Shown: one piece after another, positions 33,176 to 44,981 of the stretch
How positions within the stretch are numbered: position 1 is the first letter of the stretch
How the letters are laid out: every line of letters starts with the position of its first letter
NCBI GenBank assembly: GCA_024220505.1
Contig: JAKZZE010000005.1
Coordinates: 1,882,501 to 1,946,500 of the forward strand
From: Rhizopus arrhizus
Lineage: Eukaryota; Mucoromycota; Mucoromycetes; Mucorales; Rhizopodaceae
DNA: 64,000 bases
Direction of reading: 5' to 3'
Notes under the pieces: generated by a model
The model's database searches: none
Told to the model about the DNA's origin: nothing
The model's input: only the letters and a program-made list of their open reading frames with translations
Program-made: the position numbers and the translations under genes

Positions 33176-34048
33176 CTAACCGACAATGAGCTTATCATCT
33201 TGGAAGCTGTATTCTACAGAATATAACGTTAGTCCTGCCTATTATGATGCGCAACAAATTCTTACCAGGAATTTCGAGATTGAGAGGAGCAGGTCCCTTA
33301 CGAATACGTCCAGAGATATCATAGTGAGAGCCGTGACAGGGGCAGTACCAGCCTCCGAAATCACCTGCTTCACCAATAGGTACGCAACCCCTGAAAAAAC
33401 ATGTCAGATTTGCACAAATATCATTCGATTATCTACTTACAAGTGAGTACATACACCCAGCATAACTAACCATTTGGGATCCTTTACACGTTCAGCGTCT
33501 TGTTGTGGATCACGCAATTCACTAATGCTCACTTGATTTGCTTCAGCAATTTCAGCTTCAGTACGGTGACGAATAAAGACGGGTTTTCCTCTCCACTTGA
33601 TTGTAACATTCTTGCCTTCAGGAATACTGGCTAAATCAACTTCAGCTTTGGCCAAAGCCAAAACATCAGCAGAAGCAGACATATTGGCTAAGAAATCAGA
33701 AACAGTAGCTTGAGCACCAGCTGCACTGACTAAACCTGTACCGCCAACCATCATGTACGCAAAGTTACGACTGGCTTCACCACTGTTCTTTGTCTTTTTG
33801 TATTTAGAAAAATCAGGAACACTGGTAGTAGAGTGATGACGTATTTGTCCAACTATGAATGTACATGTAAAAAGTTGGATGGTATCGACATGATTTTGTT
33901 TTTTGAATCAATTACCATTAGGTTGCTTTTGATCGTCATTATTATTAAATCCAACAAAGATTGATTTAAAAGCTGATGCAGATGCAGGGACGGCTCTGTA
34001 ACTGTGGTTAGCAAGAGAAGAAGTAAAAGTACGAGCTAAGCTAGCCAT
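33176..34048 (-). CDS. RIP1: Rieske iron-sulfur subunit of the mitochondrial cytochrome bc1 complex
   Basis: Carries the 2Fe-2S cluster of complex III, which takes electrons from ubiquinol. Minus strand, exons 34048-33916, 33852-33441, 33390-33266 and 33213-33176; 235 residues. The N-terminus ([20 protein letters not shown]) looks like a mitochondrial presequence. A hydrophobic anchor ([18 protein letters not shown]) precedes the soluble domain. Cluster ligands are visible as CTHLGC (the first C and H, split by intron 2) and CPCHGSHYD. The protein ends [16 protein letters not shown] after a small last exon. A perfect TGACGTCA lies 95 bp upstream of the ATG. Confidence 0.96.
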
Positions 34049-34142
34049 TTAATGTATGTAGAGTGGGGAAGTGAAAGGAACCAACCTTCTTTTTTTGATT
34101 TGTCGTCTCAGGTATAAAGGGCCCCGCTGATTTGACTGTGAT

Positions 34143-34150
34143 TGACGTCA
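34143..34150 (-). promoter_or_regulatory. CRE-type palindrome TGACGTCA upstream of RIP1
   Basis: Perfect 8-bp ATF/CREB site 95 bp from the RIP1 start codon, next to a GGGCCCC box (about 34119-34125). Known binding site for bZIP factors; function here is inferred. Confidence 0.45.
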
Positions 34151-34212
34151 CCAGCTTTCACATAAAGATAATACAAACCTTTAAAATCAATAAAGTTCTT
34201 TTGTAAAAACTA

Positions 34213-35800
34213 ATGGTACACAGCGAACGGATCAATCACAATTCTCCTTCACTTTCAAATGGTGACCATCTTTCAGATGTGAACAACCATTCACTACCTG
34301 CTCAAACAAAAATCTCTTGGAGTGATGTTGTCGCACGTGGCAATCGTAAAAAGTTTCTGTTGCCGTCTCACCAGTTCAGATCAGTCTAAACCAACTATTG
34401 AAACTATATTTGAAACTGAAGCCATCCAGCACCATCTGATGGCTCAGAAAGCTACATCTATAGTTCAGTAGACATTGACCCCCCCCCCGGATCTGTCATT
34501 TTTTCCTTTCCAGATAATTCGTTTGATAAGGTCACCGATGCCTACAAGGCCATTGAACACCGCCTTGAGGAGGCTGACGCATTTCGCAATCTGTTTAAAT
34601 ACGAAACTCGAAGTTCCGCCCAGTTCATTGTAGTTGCACGATTCCGCCAGGCTGAGGATTCTACAAAGGCCTTGTCAGTAGGCTTTGTATACAATAATAT
34701 GATTTTTAAGGCCACCTTTTTTTTTTTTTTTTTTTTTTTTTAAATAAGGCCACCTTTTTGGAGGATCTGCTGAGTTCTCTTAAGTATCATGGAAAAGTTT
34801 GTCCAGTTAAGCAATTGTTACATGAGGAATGCTTCGAGAGTGAGTTATCAGTTTTCTTGGACGTTTCTTCTCCTAGCTTAGATGAGCAGAGGATTCCTCT
34901 TCCCATACAAGTTTTACAGTGAAATTTATATTTGAAGGCTTGGAAAGCGTTTGCTCAGACATCTTACAAAGGGGCAGAACCAGTATGCTACTACTATCAT
35001 AAGGCTGTGCATATTCATGCTAAGTGTTCTTTGTTGCAGAAACAGGTGTGCTTTGGATGTGGTAAAAATGAACATACAAGAATGTTGAGGATAACGAGGG
35101 CGACCTATTGGATAAGTATGTTCAGGACGCCCAAGCGTCAACTGTCTCAGTAACGAACACTTTACCTCCTAAATCCGCTACCGAGCTGAAAACTGCGTCT
35201 CCTGTCCTTCAAACGGAGTAAGGTTTTTTAGATGAGTTGTGTGAAGCTCTGGATGTAGAATTCCTAATGGATACTGACCCGTAAACCGGACGGACCTGAT
35301 TGCAACCGACATGACGGCACTCTGGCCTCTAAGTACGTCCTTCTTGAAATAGAGTATGCTATGCATATTGATCCCAAAGATCAAAAGGACGATCAGAAAC
35401 TTGCTTATATAGTTCAATCCTTCCTTGGTACTTACCAATATGTCCATTTCACTTGATGAGCGATGCATCAATACCTCAGTTTGTGACCTGAATCATCGCC
35501 TTGTTTGTCAAGTTATCAACGTTTATACTCCAGCTCAACCCGCTGATCGTCTGCATTTATATGAATCCTTTCTAGTCGTATGCAAACAGAATCATCCAGC
35601 TTTGCTAGCTCCATATTTATTTCTTTATAAGAGACAAAGGATACTCTCTGATTATCCTCTTCAAGTATCTTTCAGTTCTTTCGTTTATTTTCAATGGTCG
35701 CCCTGTTTGCTTGTGAGGCAAAGGGCCGTCTTAGTTATCAATCTTGGTTTTTATACCCTGCACAGTGGACTTGTTTAATCCAACAAGTTTTGCAATCTAT
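34213..35800 (+). pseudogene. Decayed LINE: ORF1 with CCHC knuckles and a scrap of ORF2 endonuclease
   Basis: A non-LTR retrotransposon copy broken by many stops and frameshifts. ORF1 begins at 34213 and shows TKISWSDVVARGNRKKF. It continues in other frames with DNSFDKVTDAYKAIEHRLEE and zinc-knuckle-like VCYYYHKAVHIHAKC and VCFGCGKNEHT (about 34985-35080). From about 35480 a fragment reads VCQVINVYTPAQPADRLHLY, typical of the endonuclease of ORF2. No reverse transcriptase domain is present. It is a different LINE family from the zinc-ribbon ORF1 at 12.5 kb. Confidence 0.6.
34722..34745 (-). mobile_element. Poly-T/A insertion with target duplication
   Basis: The LINE ORF1 sequence AAGGCCACCTTTTT occurs on both sides (about 34708-34721 and 34746-34759) of a T-run ending TAAAT. 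This looks like a retro-insertion consisting only of a poly-A tail (minus orientation) with a 14-bp target duplication. Confidence 0.55.
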
Positions 35801-37021
35801 CTAATCGTGTGATGTGTTCTAAGATGAACTCTTCTCCATGCCTTACTTTTGTTTCATCTTCAGATATAACTAAAGATTGTGTGCAACCTATGGAGATTCG
35901 AGCTGACATATTTTTTTAATGAGTTGATGGATGAGAAAAAGGCAACTTTATTATGTTATGAGCATGTAATTTTCCTTAATAAATTACTTTATCCGAGAAT
36001 TTATAGTATAGTGAAGAAAGCTTCAAGATTATTGCAGAGTTGCTTAAAAACAAAATATTTCGATACTGTTCAAGGTTAGAAATATGCTATCAATTTACCG
36101 GCAAGGTTTTCCTAAACAGACATGATAAAAATCATAAAGAGTTAAGCTACAAATTAGACACCTAAAATCACACAGCTCTTAATGTATAATGCTGTTTGTT
36201 TGATAAGGCGTATACTGTGGAAAGGCATTATTCTCATTTACATATTATTCTACCAGATAGCTGGTGCAAGATATATATAATGACGTACCAAAATACTGTC
36301 ATTTGAACAATTGCAATTAAGATATTTGCAAACAATAAATTCATAAACATACAGTCTATTGTATTTTTGAACTTTTTTATATGTAAACGTCTTTCTCTTA
36401 CTTTTCTTTTACTTTTTCTTGTCCTTGATACCAAAGGACGCTTTTTAATTTCCCTGTACTCCTTTTTTATCTGAATTGGGCAACTAAGGTATACTAAGAC
36501 ACTGTGCGCTCACTTTTTTTTCAATATTATAAACTTCTCGCTGTTCACAACTCAGGAGTTTTAATAAACATTAAACTTTTATCCATACAAAAAAAAAAGG
36601 TTGGCGGGTTAAAATTCCTTTTAAAAAAAAAAGAAAAGCAGTCCTGTATGCTCCGACTTTATTCTCAAGAAAAAAGTATAAATAACCGAGAAAAACTTGA
36701 AATCTTTTTTTCCTTTAGACAAATCTTCCTGACAATGGAAAGTATGATGATAGCTTTCTGGCTCTGTGAACGATCAACCTCCTCGAAAAGAAAGATTTTG
36801 TCTTTTATTTCTTGGAGAACTGACGAAACACGCTGGAGTCAACCATATCACACCAATTTATCAGCGTGATAATAAGCGATCTGACTATAGGAAGAATTTA
36901 CCCTTATTATTTTTAAATCCATATCATAAAAAAAAAATGTCGCATGAGCCTGTTTTGAAATTATATTTTTTTTTTTTTTCCTTTATTCAACAGTAGTTTA
37001 TATACTTACAGTATGTAAACT
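35801..37021. other. No gene recognised
   Basis: AT-rich sequence with short frames. An open stretch near 36766-36990 (LFLGELTKHAGVNHITPIYQ) is not recognised and is interrupted; it may be another repeat remnant. Confidence 0.5.
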
Positions 37022-38709
37022 TCAGCTTGAGACGATTTGAAAGTAGTTTTGAAAGTTAATATACAATAACAGACTAAAAAAAAGATGTAATAACAGTACA
37101 CTGTTCTAATGGGTTGATTTTTTTTTATCTGTAAGCATCTTTAAGTTGACTCACCAAGTGAGAAACAACCACGTTCGTTGTGACACTTTGCTGTAAATTT
37201 CGTGTGAAAATTGATGGTCGACCTTCACCGCTCCAAGCTTTTTCAGCGGTATATGTCTTTTTTTTTTTCTGCCAAAATATCCCTGTTTTAAAAGATATTG
37301 CAATCGTTTCAGATTATCTGATGAATAGGTTTTTACATACATAACAGGTCTGTTATGTGATAAGGAAGACGTTAAACCTGCAAAAAATAAAAATAAAAAA
37401 AAAGTTTAGTATATATTACCCTCGATATTCTAAATTCGATGATATCTAAAAGACATGGCTTACCTGCTTGTCTTTCACACAAAGATGCTTGTAAATTTTT
37501 TCGGAAATTTCATACTAGACTTGTTTGTGAGTCTATCACCGAAAACTATTAGAGGCATTTTTGTTCCATCACCCTTAAGAAATTGGCTTTTATGTGTTCA
37601 TCTGTATGACAGTGTTAGTAGCTTCTTCTACCATATTAGTAAATAATAACTATCTCTGCTCTATGTATTGATGCATTCTACCCGGGGTTTCTTTTATTTA
37701 TCATCTACCTTCTTTTTCTCCTGTTCAATTTCGTTCTTTTCTTTTTTTTTTTTTTTTTTCTCCTTCTTTTATTGCATTTTTTTCGGGCCCAATTATCAAA
37801 ATGTTTGAATAGACATCAAGGGTTTGACTGTTTCCCACTCCAATCGTTTCAGTTTATCTCAATGACCCTGAAGCTACAAAAATTGGACAAAACATACATA
37901 TTGCTCATGAATATATTGCTGCTCGGACGTAATTTTTTGTTGGAGGGTTATTTGTTTCTATTCCTTTGGCACCCGTCTCTTGCTTGCTTACAGCTTCATT
38001 GATCATACGATTAATATTACCAACTGTATTATAATATTCGTTCTCACCGTGAAAAGAAGCAAATACGTCTCTTCTTCCAGTATCTACTGTACAATGACGG
38101 AAATATCGATCAATTTCTTCAAATTGGGAAATCATCGAGAATTGTTTTGATATGATCAAGCTGATTAACTTCTTTCTTACAAATGATACGCTGTAGGTAT
38201 AACCGTCTGTATACATATATAATATTGAGAACATCCTGTCTTTTGTGTTTGGTAGATTGATTAACTCATTGATGCTGCTATAAAGTTATTTTTATGGATC
38301 AAATAAACCAATTGCTAATTAAATTTAAATGTACCTTCTATTCTTCAATCGATCGAAATTAAATAATCAAGGCTTAAACAGATGAAAAACTCATAAGATT
38401 TATAGTTAAATCTGGCTAACTTTACTAGAGTAGATGTATAAAAAAAGGAACGAAATAAATTCAAGTTTCAAGCGAGTCTATACCATCATTAATGGAGATA
38501 ACAAGAGGCTCATCTCTACTCTCGCTATTGACCCTATGTTTATATTGTACACAGCGAATGTCATTCTGGTGAGTCAACTTAAAGATGCTTACAGATAAAA
38601 AAAAAACCCCAAGCCATTAGAACAGTGTACTGTTATTACATCTTTTTTTTTTAGTCTGTTATTACATATTAACTGTTTTCAAAACTACTTTCAAATCGTC
38701 TCAAGCTGA
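37022..38709. mobile_element. 1.7 kb element with about 135-bp inverted repeats and Fanzor remnants
   Basis: About 37022-37155 and 38568-38709 are long imperfect inverted repeats (roughly 90% by eye). The shared core includes CTTGAGACGATTTGAAAGTA, ATGTAATAACAGTACACTGT and ATCTGTAAGCATCTTTAAGT. The interior carries broken minus-strand coding pieces resembling a Fanzor protein. No target duplication could be fixed because the outer boundary is blurred. The right repeat ends about 70 bp from the eIF2D stop codon. Confidence 0.65.
37478..38234 (-). pseudogene. Degenerate Fanzor (eukaryotic TnpB/OrfB-like RNA-guided nuclease) fragments
   Basis: Minus-strand fragments in several frames. The first (38234-37905) has YFRHCTVDTGRRDVFASFHG, matching the RuvC-I strand with its catalytic Asp. 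It is followed by ENEYYNTVGNINR and KGIETNNPPTKN, segments that follow RuvC-I in Fanzor/TnpB-like proteins of Mucorales. After frameshifts, SEQQYIHEQYVCFVQF and DKLKRLEWETVKPL continue the order. At 37591-37478 GDGTKMPLIVFGDRLTNKSS resembles the RuvC-II strand region. No zinc finger or RuvC-III was found, and stops and frameshifts show the gene is dead. Assignment rests on motif recognition alone. Confidence 0.55.
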
Positions 38710-38777
38710 AATGTATATTCATACAAAGATATAATCAACATAAAACGTTTGCACGCTCACAATCTTGTGCATCACAT

Positions 38778-40802
38778 TTATTTCTTCTTTTTGTTCTTTT
38801 GGGTTTTATCTGTTGATTCAATAAGCTTTTTAGGTACTCCTTTGTTTAAAAAAAATTCAGTCAAATTCTTAATTTGTGGTCCTTGAACCATAATTTCAAA
38901 TAATGGATTCTTTGGACTCACACCGTGAATAGGATTGGCTAGAGAAGAAATAAAAGTAAGATATGAGATATTTGTGATAAACAAACATTAAAAGCTTACA
39001 TGTAACACTACTGGCACATAATTTAGTAAAATCCTTTACTAACTCTTCAATCTCTAAACCAAATGCTTCTACTCCTGTCACTTTGGTCACTGTCTTACGT
39101 CCTTGTCTAATTTCTTGTACAATCTCAATTGATTTAGGATGGCCCTTTCGAAGCAAAGGATCCTTTTGCCCAGGCAAGAGAATTGTGTGAAAAGGTTGCA
39201 TCTTGGAACTCAATCGAGCCACTAATTGATCCCGAGCTAATTGATCTATTGTACTGTATTCAGCTTTGGATAATAGCGCATCACACAAAATAGCATCCAA
39301 ACGAACCATTCTAATACAACACAGATAAGTTACAGATTTTTCTCTTCTTTTTCGTGTGTTTTTACTTTTGATTTTTAGGATTGACAAGTTCATGTTCCTT
39401 GACATAATCATTTAATATCGTTCTTAACTCAACAAAAGTATAAAGTGCATCTTTGTCCTGTTGAGCTTCATCAAAGAATCGAAAAATAAAAGATCCCATT
39501 GGTTTAAAGAATTCCTGAATCTCTGCTGACTTCTTCTCTTCATGCGATACTGTAGTAGCAGGCGTTGTTGCCACTGAAGGCTGCTGTTCGATTGTTTTGT
39601 ACTTGGCTACCTGTTGTAAGGTAGGATGTGACCACTGAATGGACATGATCATTGTTTCCCCACGCTGTTCCTTTGTCTTGAGCAATCCTGATTTTTCAAT
39701 GACTTTGAGGAACTTTTGAAGTTTTTTCCAACTGGATTTTTTAATATCGGCTGCTTCAGCTCCCACTGGTCTTGAAGGCATGATGTAAGCAGAGTAAAAG
39801 GAAGATGCAGAAATTGGAAAGACAGTATTATTATCTGGTGTGATCTTATAAACAAGAGCATGGTAAAGCGATGTCTTTAATATATCGTCAATCTCTGTTA
39901 TATTATTAATTCAAATTGCAGTTCGTCATTTGCTTTTCTTACCTTCTATACTCAATTGCTTAACAGGTTCCTGTTCAACTAGCTTTTCTTCCTTTTCTTC
40001 TTGTTCCTTTTCATTTACTATCTCTTCTTTTACTTCTTCGTCTACTCCTTCTTCATCATCACTTTCATCTAGTTCTTGTGATAATTGGGGTGGTTCCGAT
40101 TTGTCACCCATAGTCCATAAATAATCTTGATAAACATGAATGATATGTACAGCCTTTCCCTTCATACCAGACCTTGGTTTAATATCTGAAGTGGGCAATA
40201 CCATTGTTCCTATTGCTAAAGGGTATCTATAATAAATATAGATATTTTAATATCAAGTAAATGTTGATATCATCATTTCTTTTACCTATATCCTTTCACA
40301 GTAATAGCTACTAAGTCACCTTGATCAAGCTCTGGCAATGTACCAGTGGGTCCAGGTACTAATCCAGGTATCATCAAATCTATTGCTCTGTTAGTATGCA
40401 TCACGCACACACAGTAATCTATACAAACCTGCCCCTTCAATCAGCTTTTGAATAACAGGTGTCCAAGTATAAAGGATAGGAAGCATATCAGGATGTTGCC
40501 AAGTCGTATAAACTACACATACATAAATTGCGTTATTGACCTAATTTTCATTTTTATTTACCTGTTGGAATAGGAGGTAGGTTTTCAATCGAGATCCATA
40601 AAGGTTGGTGATCTTGAGAAACGTAAACAACGCCTGCTGTCCCATTTTGTGCTATAAACTTGGCTGAACGTAGATCTTCTGGCATCAAAGGACTGTCTTT
40701 TAAAGAAGGGTAAGCTTCGTATGCTTCATTTTGAAAACGACGACGATCAGAGGAACGAAGTGGACTGAATGTCTTTAAATTAGCAATGGGCTTCTTAAAC
40801 AT
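38778..40802 (-). CDS. TMA64: eIF2D (ligatin/Tma64), tRNA delivery and ribosome recycling factor
   Basis: Releases deacylated tRNA and mRNA from 40S subunits after termination and can deliver initiator tRNA without GTP. Minus strand, exons 40802-40562, 40512-40429, 40379-40286, 40226-39943, 39894-39366, 39310-39000 and 38938-38778; 567 residues, all phases consistent. Seen in order: an N-terminal MFKKP and DUF1947-like part; PUA (GADLMIPGLVPGPTG...GDLVAITVKGYRYPLAIG); an acidic spacer; a winged-helix region (SSFYSAYIMPSRP...KKSSWKKLQKFLKVIEKSGL); an SWIB/MDM2-like part; and the SUI1 domain (KGHPKSIEIVQEIRQGRKTVTKVTGVEAFGL...NPLFEIMVQGPQ). The start is fixed by the family-typical MFKKP. Confidence 0.94.
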
Positions 40803-40829
40803 GCTTAAAATAGTCTTTTTTTGTTATTC

Positions 40830-40878
40830 TGCGTTTTTTTTAAAGTAAATTGCGGATTTTAAAATTGAATTTGCGGTT
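40830..40878. repeat. 21-bp spaced TTGCGG motifs upstream of eIF2D
   Basis: TGCG cores start at 40830, 40851 and 40872 (exact 21-bp steps), 28-75 bp upstream of the eIF2D start. The motif and spacing echo the reverse complement of the TCCGCAAA array at 7533-7605. Confidence 0.4.
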
Positions 40879-42160
40879 TTGGTTACAATACACTTTTTCT
40901 GTTTTTGAAAAAAAAAAAAAAATTAGCCAGTTCACTGATTCCACATTAGCCAAACTAAAAAAATAGACTCAACCAAATTTAAGGGGCTCAAACCAGCCAA
41001 GGATCAGAGTCTCTTTATTTTATCTATCTTATTGCTAAACTAAACAGAATGAATGCTTTTCCTAAAACTCTTCCAAAAAACATAGTAAAAGGAGAAAGTT
41101 GTATCCGCATAAAAAAGAATCTGCATAACAATGATAATGATGATGGTGGTAAAGACGATAACGATGGCATCAGGAATAGCAATAGTGATGACAGGGATGA
41201 TAATAACGATATTAGTAATGCTTGTTACGAGACAAAGACTGGCCTTAAGAGAAACCGCGAGATGAAATTGAGCCATTGTGCAAGGATCGCCTTTTGCACA
41301 TAATGAGTACGATCGCAAGCCATGAAGATCCCAAAAGAATCTGCTTTGATGGTCCAATCCATGAATTCTTGATGAAAGCTTGTATCATGTTAAAGCCATG
41401 AGAATAATATGTACAAAAAGATGCTATTTTATTGCTTATCTATGCTGTTGCTTTTAAACCGGTCCGCTTGATTTGATTTATGTGGCCAAGATTGCTGATA
41501 CAGGTTCTTAGAATGCGTAGAAGTCCCTGCTGATAGTATCAAGCTTAAGTGTCACTCTTGAGGCTAGGTTTTACGCTACCACAGTGAGGAAGTTTCTCTA
41601 TTGATTTACTCGATGTGTTCCCTTAGAACAGATGAAGGTGTGTACCTTCTTATCACCTCTTTTTATGTACTAAAAAGTTTTCCAGATGATATAAAATCAT
41701 ACTTTTTTTATATACAGGGATTTTGATAAAAATTCGTTTTCTTATTGATAATGACTTTCGACTTGGCGGTAGTCGGCAGCCTTGACGGAAAACGCAGAAT
41801 CAAATGGCATAAAAGTATGCATATACTCTAAACATACTATACCGTTAGTAGTCGACGAATATTGAAAATGGAGAACTTGATGAATACTATTATATTCATG
41901 TAAGTTATACAATAAATTCAAGATAGCGTATAGCAGAGTGTAAACAAAGAAGAGAAAATAAGGCACAGAAAAGCTATGAGAAATAAAGTAAAAAATGCAG
42001 TTAAAAGTGGAATATAGAGAGAGGTGGTTTAAGTTTTTTTTTATACTTACACGTCATGTATATGGTGTTCATAATGATCAGCAAATTATTTAGCAAGAAG
42101 GCAAAGCCTTGGTTAACCAATCTTGCAAATTCTATATTATGGACGTGTCTTAATTATCTG

Positions 42161-42209
<49 letters not shown>

Positions 42210-42211
42210 AA
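42161..42211. repeat. T29-A22 block, potential perfect hairpin
   Basis: A run of 29 T followed directly by 22 A. On either strand it could fold into an all-A:T hairpin. It may mark two retro-insertion tails meeting head to head. Confidence 0.7.
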
Positions 42212-43491
42212 GAGGAAACTAATAAAATCTACGGTAGTAATCTATTCGTATTTAAAGCAGTTTACATTGAGAGCATTTGAGACAGAGGGTCTGCTCTTGG
42301 GTAATTTGTCTAACAACCAATAATCAAGCCGCGCATATATATAATCGGATAGATATAAGTGAAAGTTGGGCTAGATTCGTTCAAGATAGTGGTAAATAGT
42401 TTCATTTCTTTGTTGATAAGATAGCAAGAAGGGGCACAGTCTATTACTTCATTGATAGTGATATTCAAGGGCCACATATCGATCTTTGCATTATATTACT
42501 GTTCACGAATAACCTCCGATGTCACCCATTTACTTGCACCTAGCTCCATTCACAGTTAAACTTCAAGAAAATAATTTTCAACTCAAAATATTTATTTTTA
42601 CTTGGCATGAACAAGTACTGTGTTCCTCTCATAACTACCAAAGCGAAAAGCTAATTCGATGAGCAAGTAGATTTGGAACAAAATTGTAAATCAAATTTTG
42701 ACCAATAAATGATGAGCATCTACAAAATTACACAAAATTCCAATGCATGAAATACAAGGAATCCAAAAGAGTATATGAAAAATCTCAAAAGCTTACTGTA
42801 TAGCTTTCAAAATCAGGAATTAATAATATAGAGCCACTGGATGAGAAAAACCTAAAGAAATATTTATTAAACTAGAAATGATTTTGTAGGGCTTGAAAAG
42901 TGTTGAGAGGATTTAAGAGAGTATATTTATAGTATTAGAGAAACGAGAAAAATAAATAATAGCTATTAATTAATGCGAAACATACCATACCAGCTTAACT
43001 GATACAGCTAGTTCAATAATATATTCAAAAGTTCTTTTCCTTGAATGAACAAACATGTATTTTATAACGTTTTATATCCTCGGCTTCCTTCATTCTCATC
43101 CTTTTCTCCGGAGCCAAATTCATTTCACCATATCGACTTGCTTTCACCTCTTAATTATCACTGACGTGAATAATAATAGTATAGATAGCATTTGAACACA
43201 ATTTTATTCTTCTCTTCTAAAACCAACCTCCAAACCATCAAAGTTACCGTATTTAGATTTCGCCAGATTCATAGCAAATAGATATCATTTTTATTTTATA
43301 GCCTTATTATTGATACTGCCTTGAATAAAAAAAGAAGAATTTTCTTACCGATAATTCTTTTGTGATTAATCTGTATATGTATGACAAGCACAAAAAAGGA
43401 CAATAATGATGATGAAACTGAGAAAAAAAAAAAAAAAAACAAAATCATTGTTTCAGACTTTTTTCTTTTTTTCTTTACTTTTTACATTAAA

Positions 43492-44981
43492 ATGCCATTG
43501 ATACGTTCAAGTACACTATTTGTTTCTATTTCACTCTTTTTTTTACCTGTTGTTATATTAATGGCTGTATTATGCTTACCATTGATTACTTTTGTTATTG
43601 GTATAAAAATAAATATAAAAAAAAGCAATTTATTCACACAAACTATTTATTGATAAAAATAGGTGGATTATATATGAGCGCATGGATAACCTATTATTTA
43701 TATGCACAGACAGATTCAGAATTCAATATACCTTATCATCCAGCAAGAATAATCAAAATCAATTTAATTTTAGCAAGTCAGATTTGGCGTTGGATTAATT
43801 ATTTACCAATGTTTACATCTTACTTGCATTGGAGATATTGGAAGGTTGGATCACAAAGATTTAAAGAAATAGTGAGGTAATCAAGGATATAATTGTAAAA
43901 AAAAAAAAAAAAACATAAACTTACGGCTATAATATAGCGTAGATGTTCAATATAGCCCTACGAGTTATTTAGATGTTTATCATCCGCTTAAAGAACAATT
44001 ATCACCCATCATCATATTTATCTATGGTGATTCATGGTCTTCTGGATCCAAATTGTTATATAGAACATTTGCCAATAGTTTACGTGAGTTAGGCTACGTA
44101 GTAATCGTACCTGATTATCAAAAATACCCAAGAGTAAAAATAGATGGCATGTATAAAGATATAAGAGAAACGATCAAATGGGTTTATAATCATGCAAATG
44201 AAATACGCGGTGATCCCGATTTAATTTATATGCTAGTAAGTACAAGCCTATTTATGATAATAGATCTAATAGTTTATAAAGGGACATAGTTCTGGCGCAC
44301 ATTTAATATCTCAAGTGGTACTATCAGACGTGATTGATAAAGCAAAATATCAACAAACAATGTTTCATGTGAGTGGGAAACATGATCCAAATGTCACCCA
44401 TGAGCCGCATGATTTTCTACCTCAAATAGAAGGTTTATTACTGTAAGTCCAATTTTGTTCTATCATACAACTACTTATACGCCTTAATAAAGCTTCTCTG
44501 GTGTGTATGATATTGAAAGCCATTTATTATTTGAAACAGCGAGAGGCGTTGAAAAGATATCACCCATGTCGCGAGCTATGGGATCTACAGTGGAAGGATA
44601 CAGGTCCAATTCACCACTCCATTTAATCGAACAAAATGCATCACTATTTGCTGATTCAGAAGATATATTGGATTTATGGCCAAGAATACTATTATTACAT
44701 GGACAGAAGGATACAATAGTTAGTATGAACCAATCAGCCACCATGTTTAATGCATTAGGTAAAGTGTTGCCTATCAATCGTAGAGATGAGGTGGATGTTA
44801 GGATGAGATTGTATAAACGTATGAATCATAGTGAATCCATAACAGGTAAAATGGATATATAAAATGAGTCTATGCTAATATTTTTATTATAGTTTTAATG
44901 CCTAATTTGTTTTCTAAAAAGAGTCTACAAAAATCTTTGATAAGAGACATTAAAGAATTTGTTGATATCATTGATGATTAA
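43492..44981 (+). CDS. Membrane-anchored alpha/beta-hydrolase (isoprenylcysteine methylesterase-like)
   Basis: Exons 43492-43600, 43663-43876, 43938-44235, 44282-44442, 44493-44845 and 44893-44981; 407 residues. The N-terminus is hydrophobic (SISLFFLPVVILMAVLCLP, a second segment near GLYMSAWITYYLYA), suggesting ER membrane anchoring. The hydrolase domain has VQYSPTSYLDVYHP, an oxyanion-type IIIFIYGDSWSSGSK in place of HGG, nucleophile GHSSGAHLISQ, acid in LLLHGQKDTIV, and His in RMNHSESIT. This layout matches the isoprenylcysteine alpha-carbonyl methylesterase/BD-FAE group; substrate is inferred. The stop codon overlaps the convergent neighbour by 4 bp. Confidence 0.85.

Larger units (their letters stand above)
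40803..43491. other. Long intergenic region, no gene seen
   Basis: About 2.7 kb of AT-rich DNA. It holds the TGCG array near 40830, a (GAT)-rich pseudo-ORF near 41120-41220, a T29A22 block at 42161-42211 and a poly-A/poly-T leader before 43492. None of the ORFs resembles a protein. Confidence 0.5.

Noticed and set aside
33186..33446. Plus-strand ORF at the Rieske locus
   Set aside because: It is antisense to exons 3 and 4 of the Rieske gene, which has intact cluster motifs.
41040..41357. Coding region rich in Asn/Asp near 41.1 kb
   Set aside because: Low-complexity GAT/AAT repeats on both strands with no domain, start context or neighbours to support a gene.
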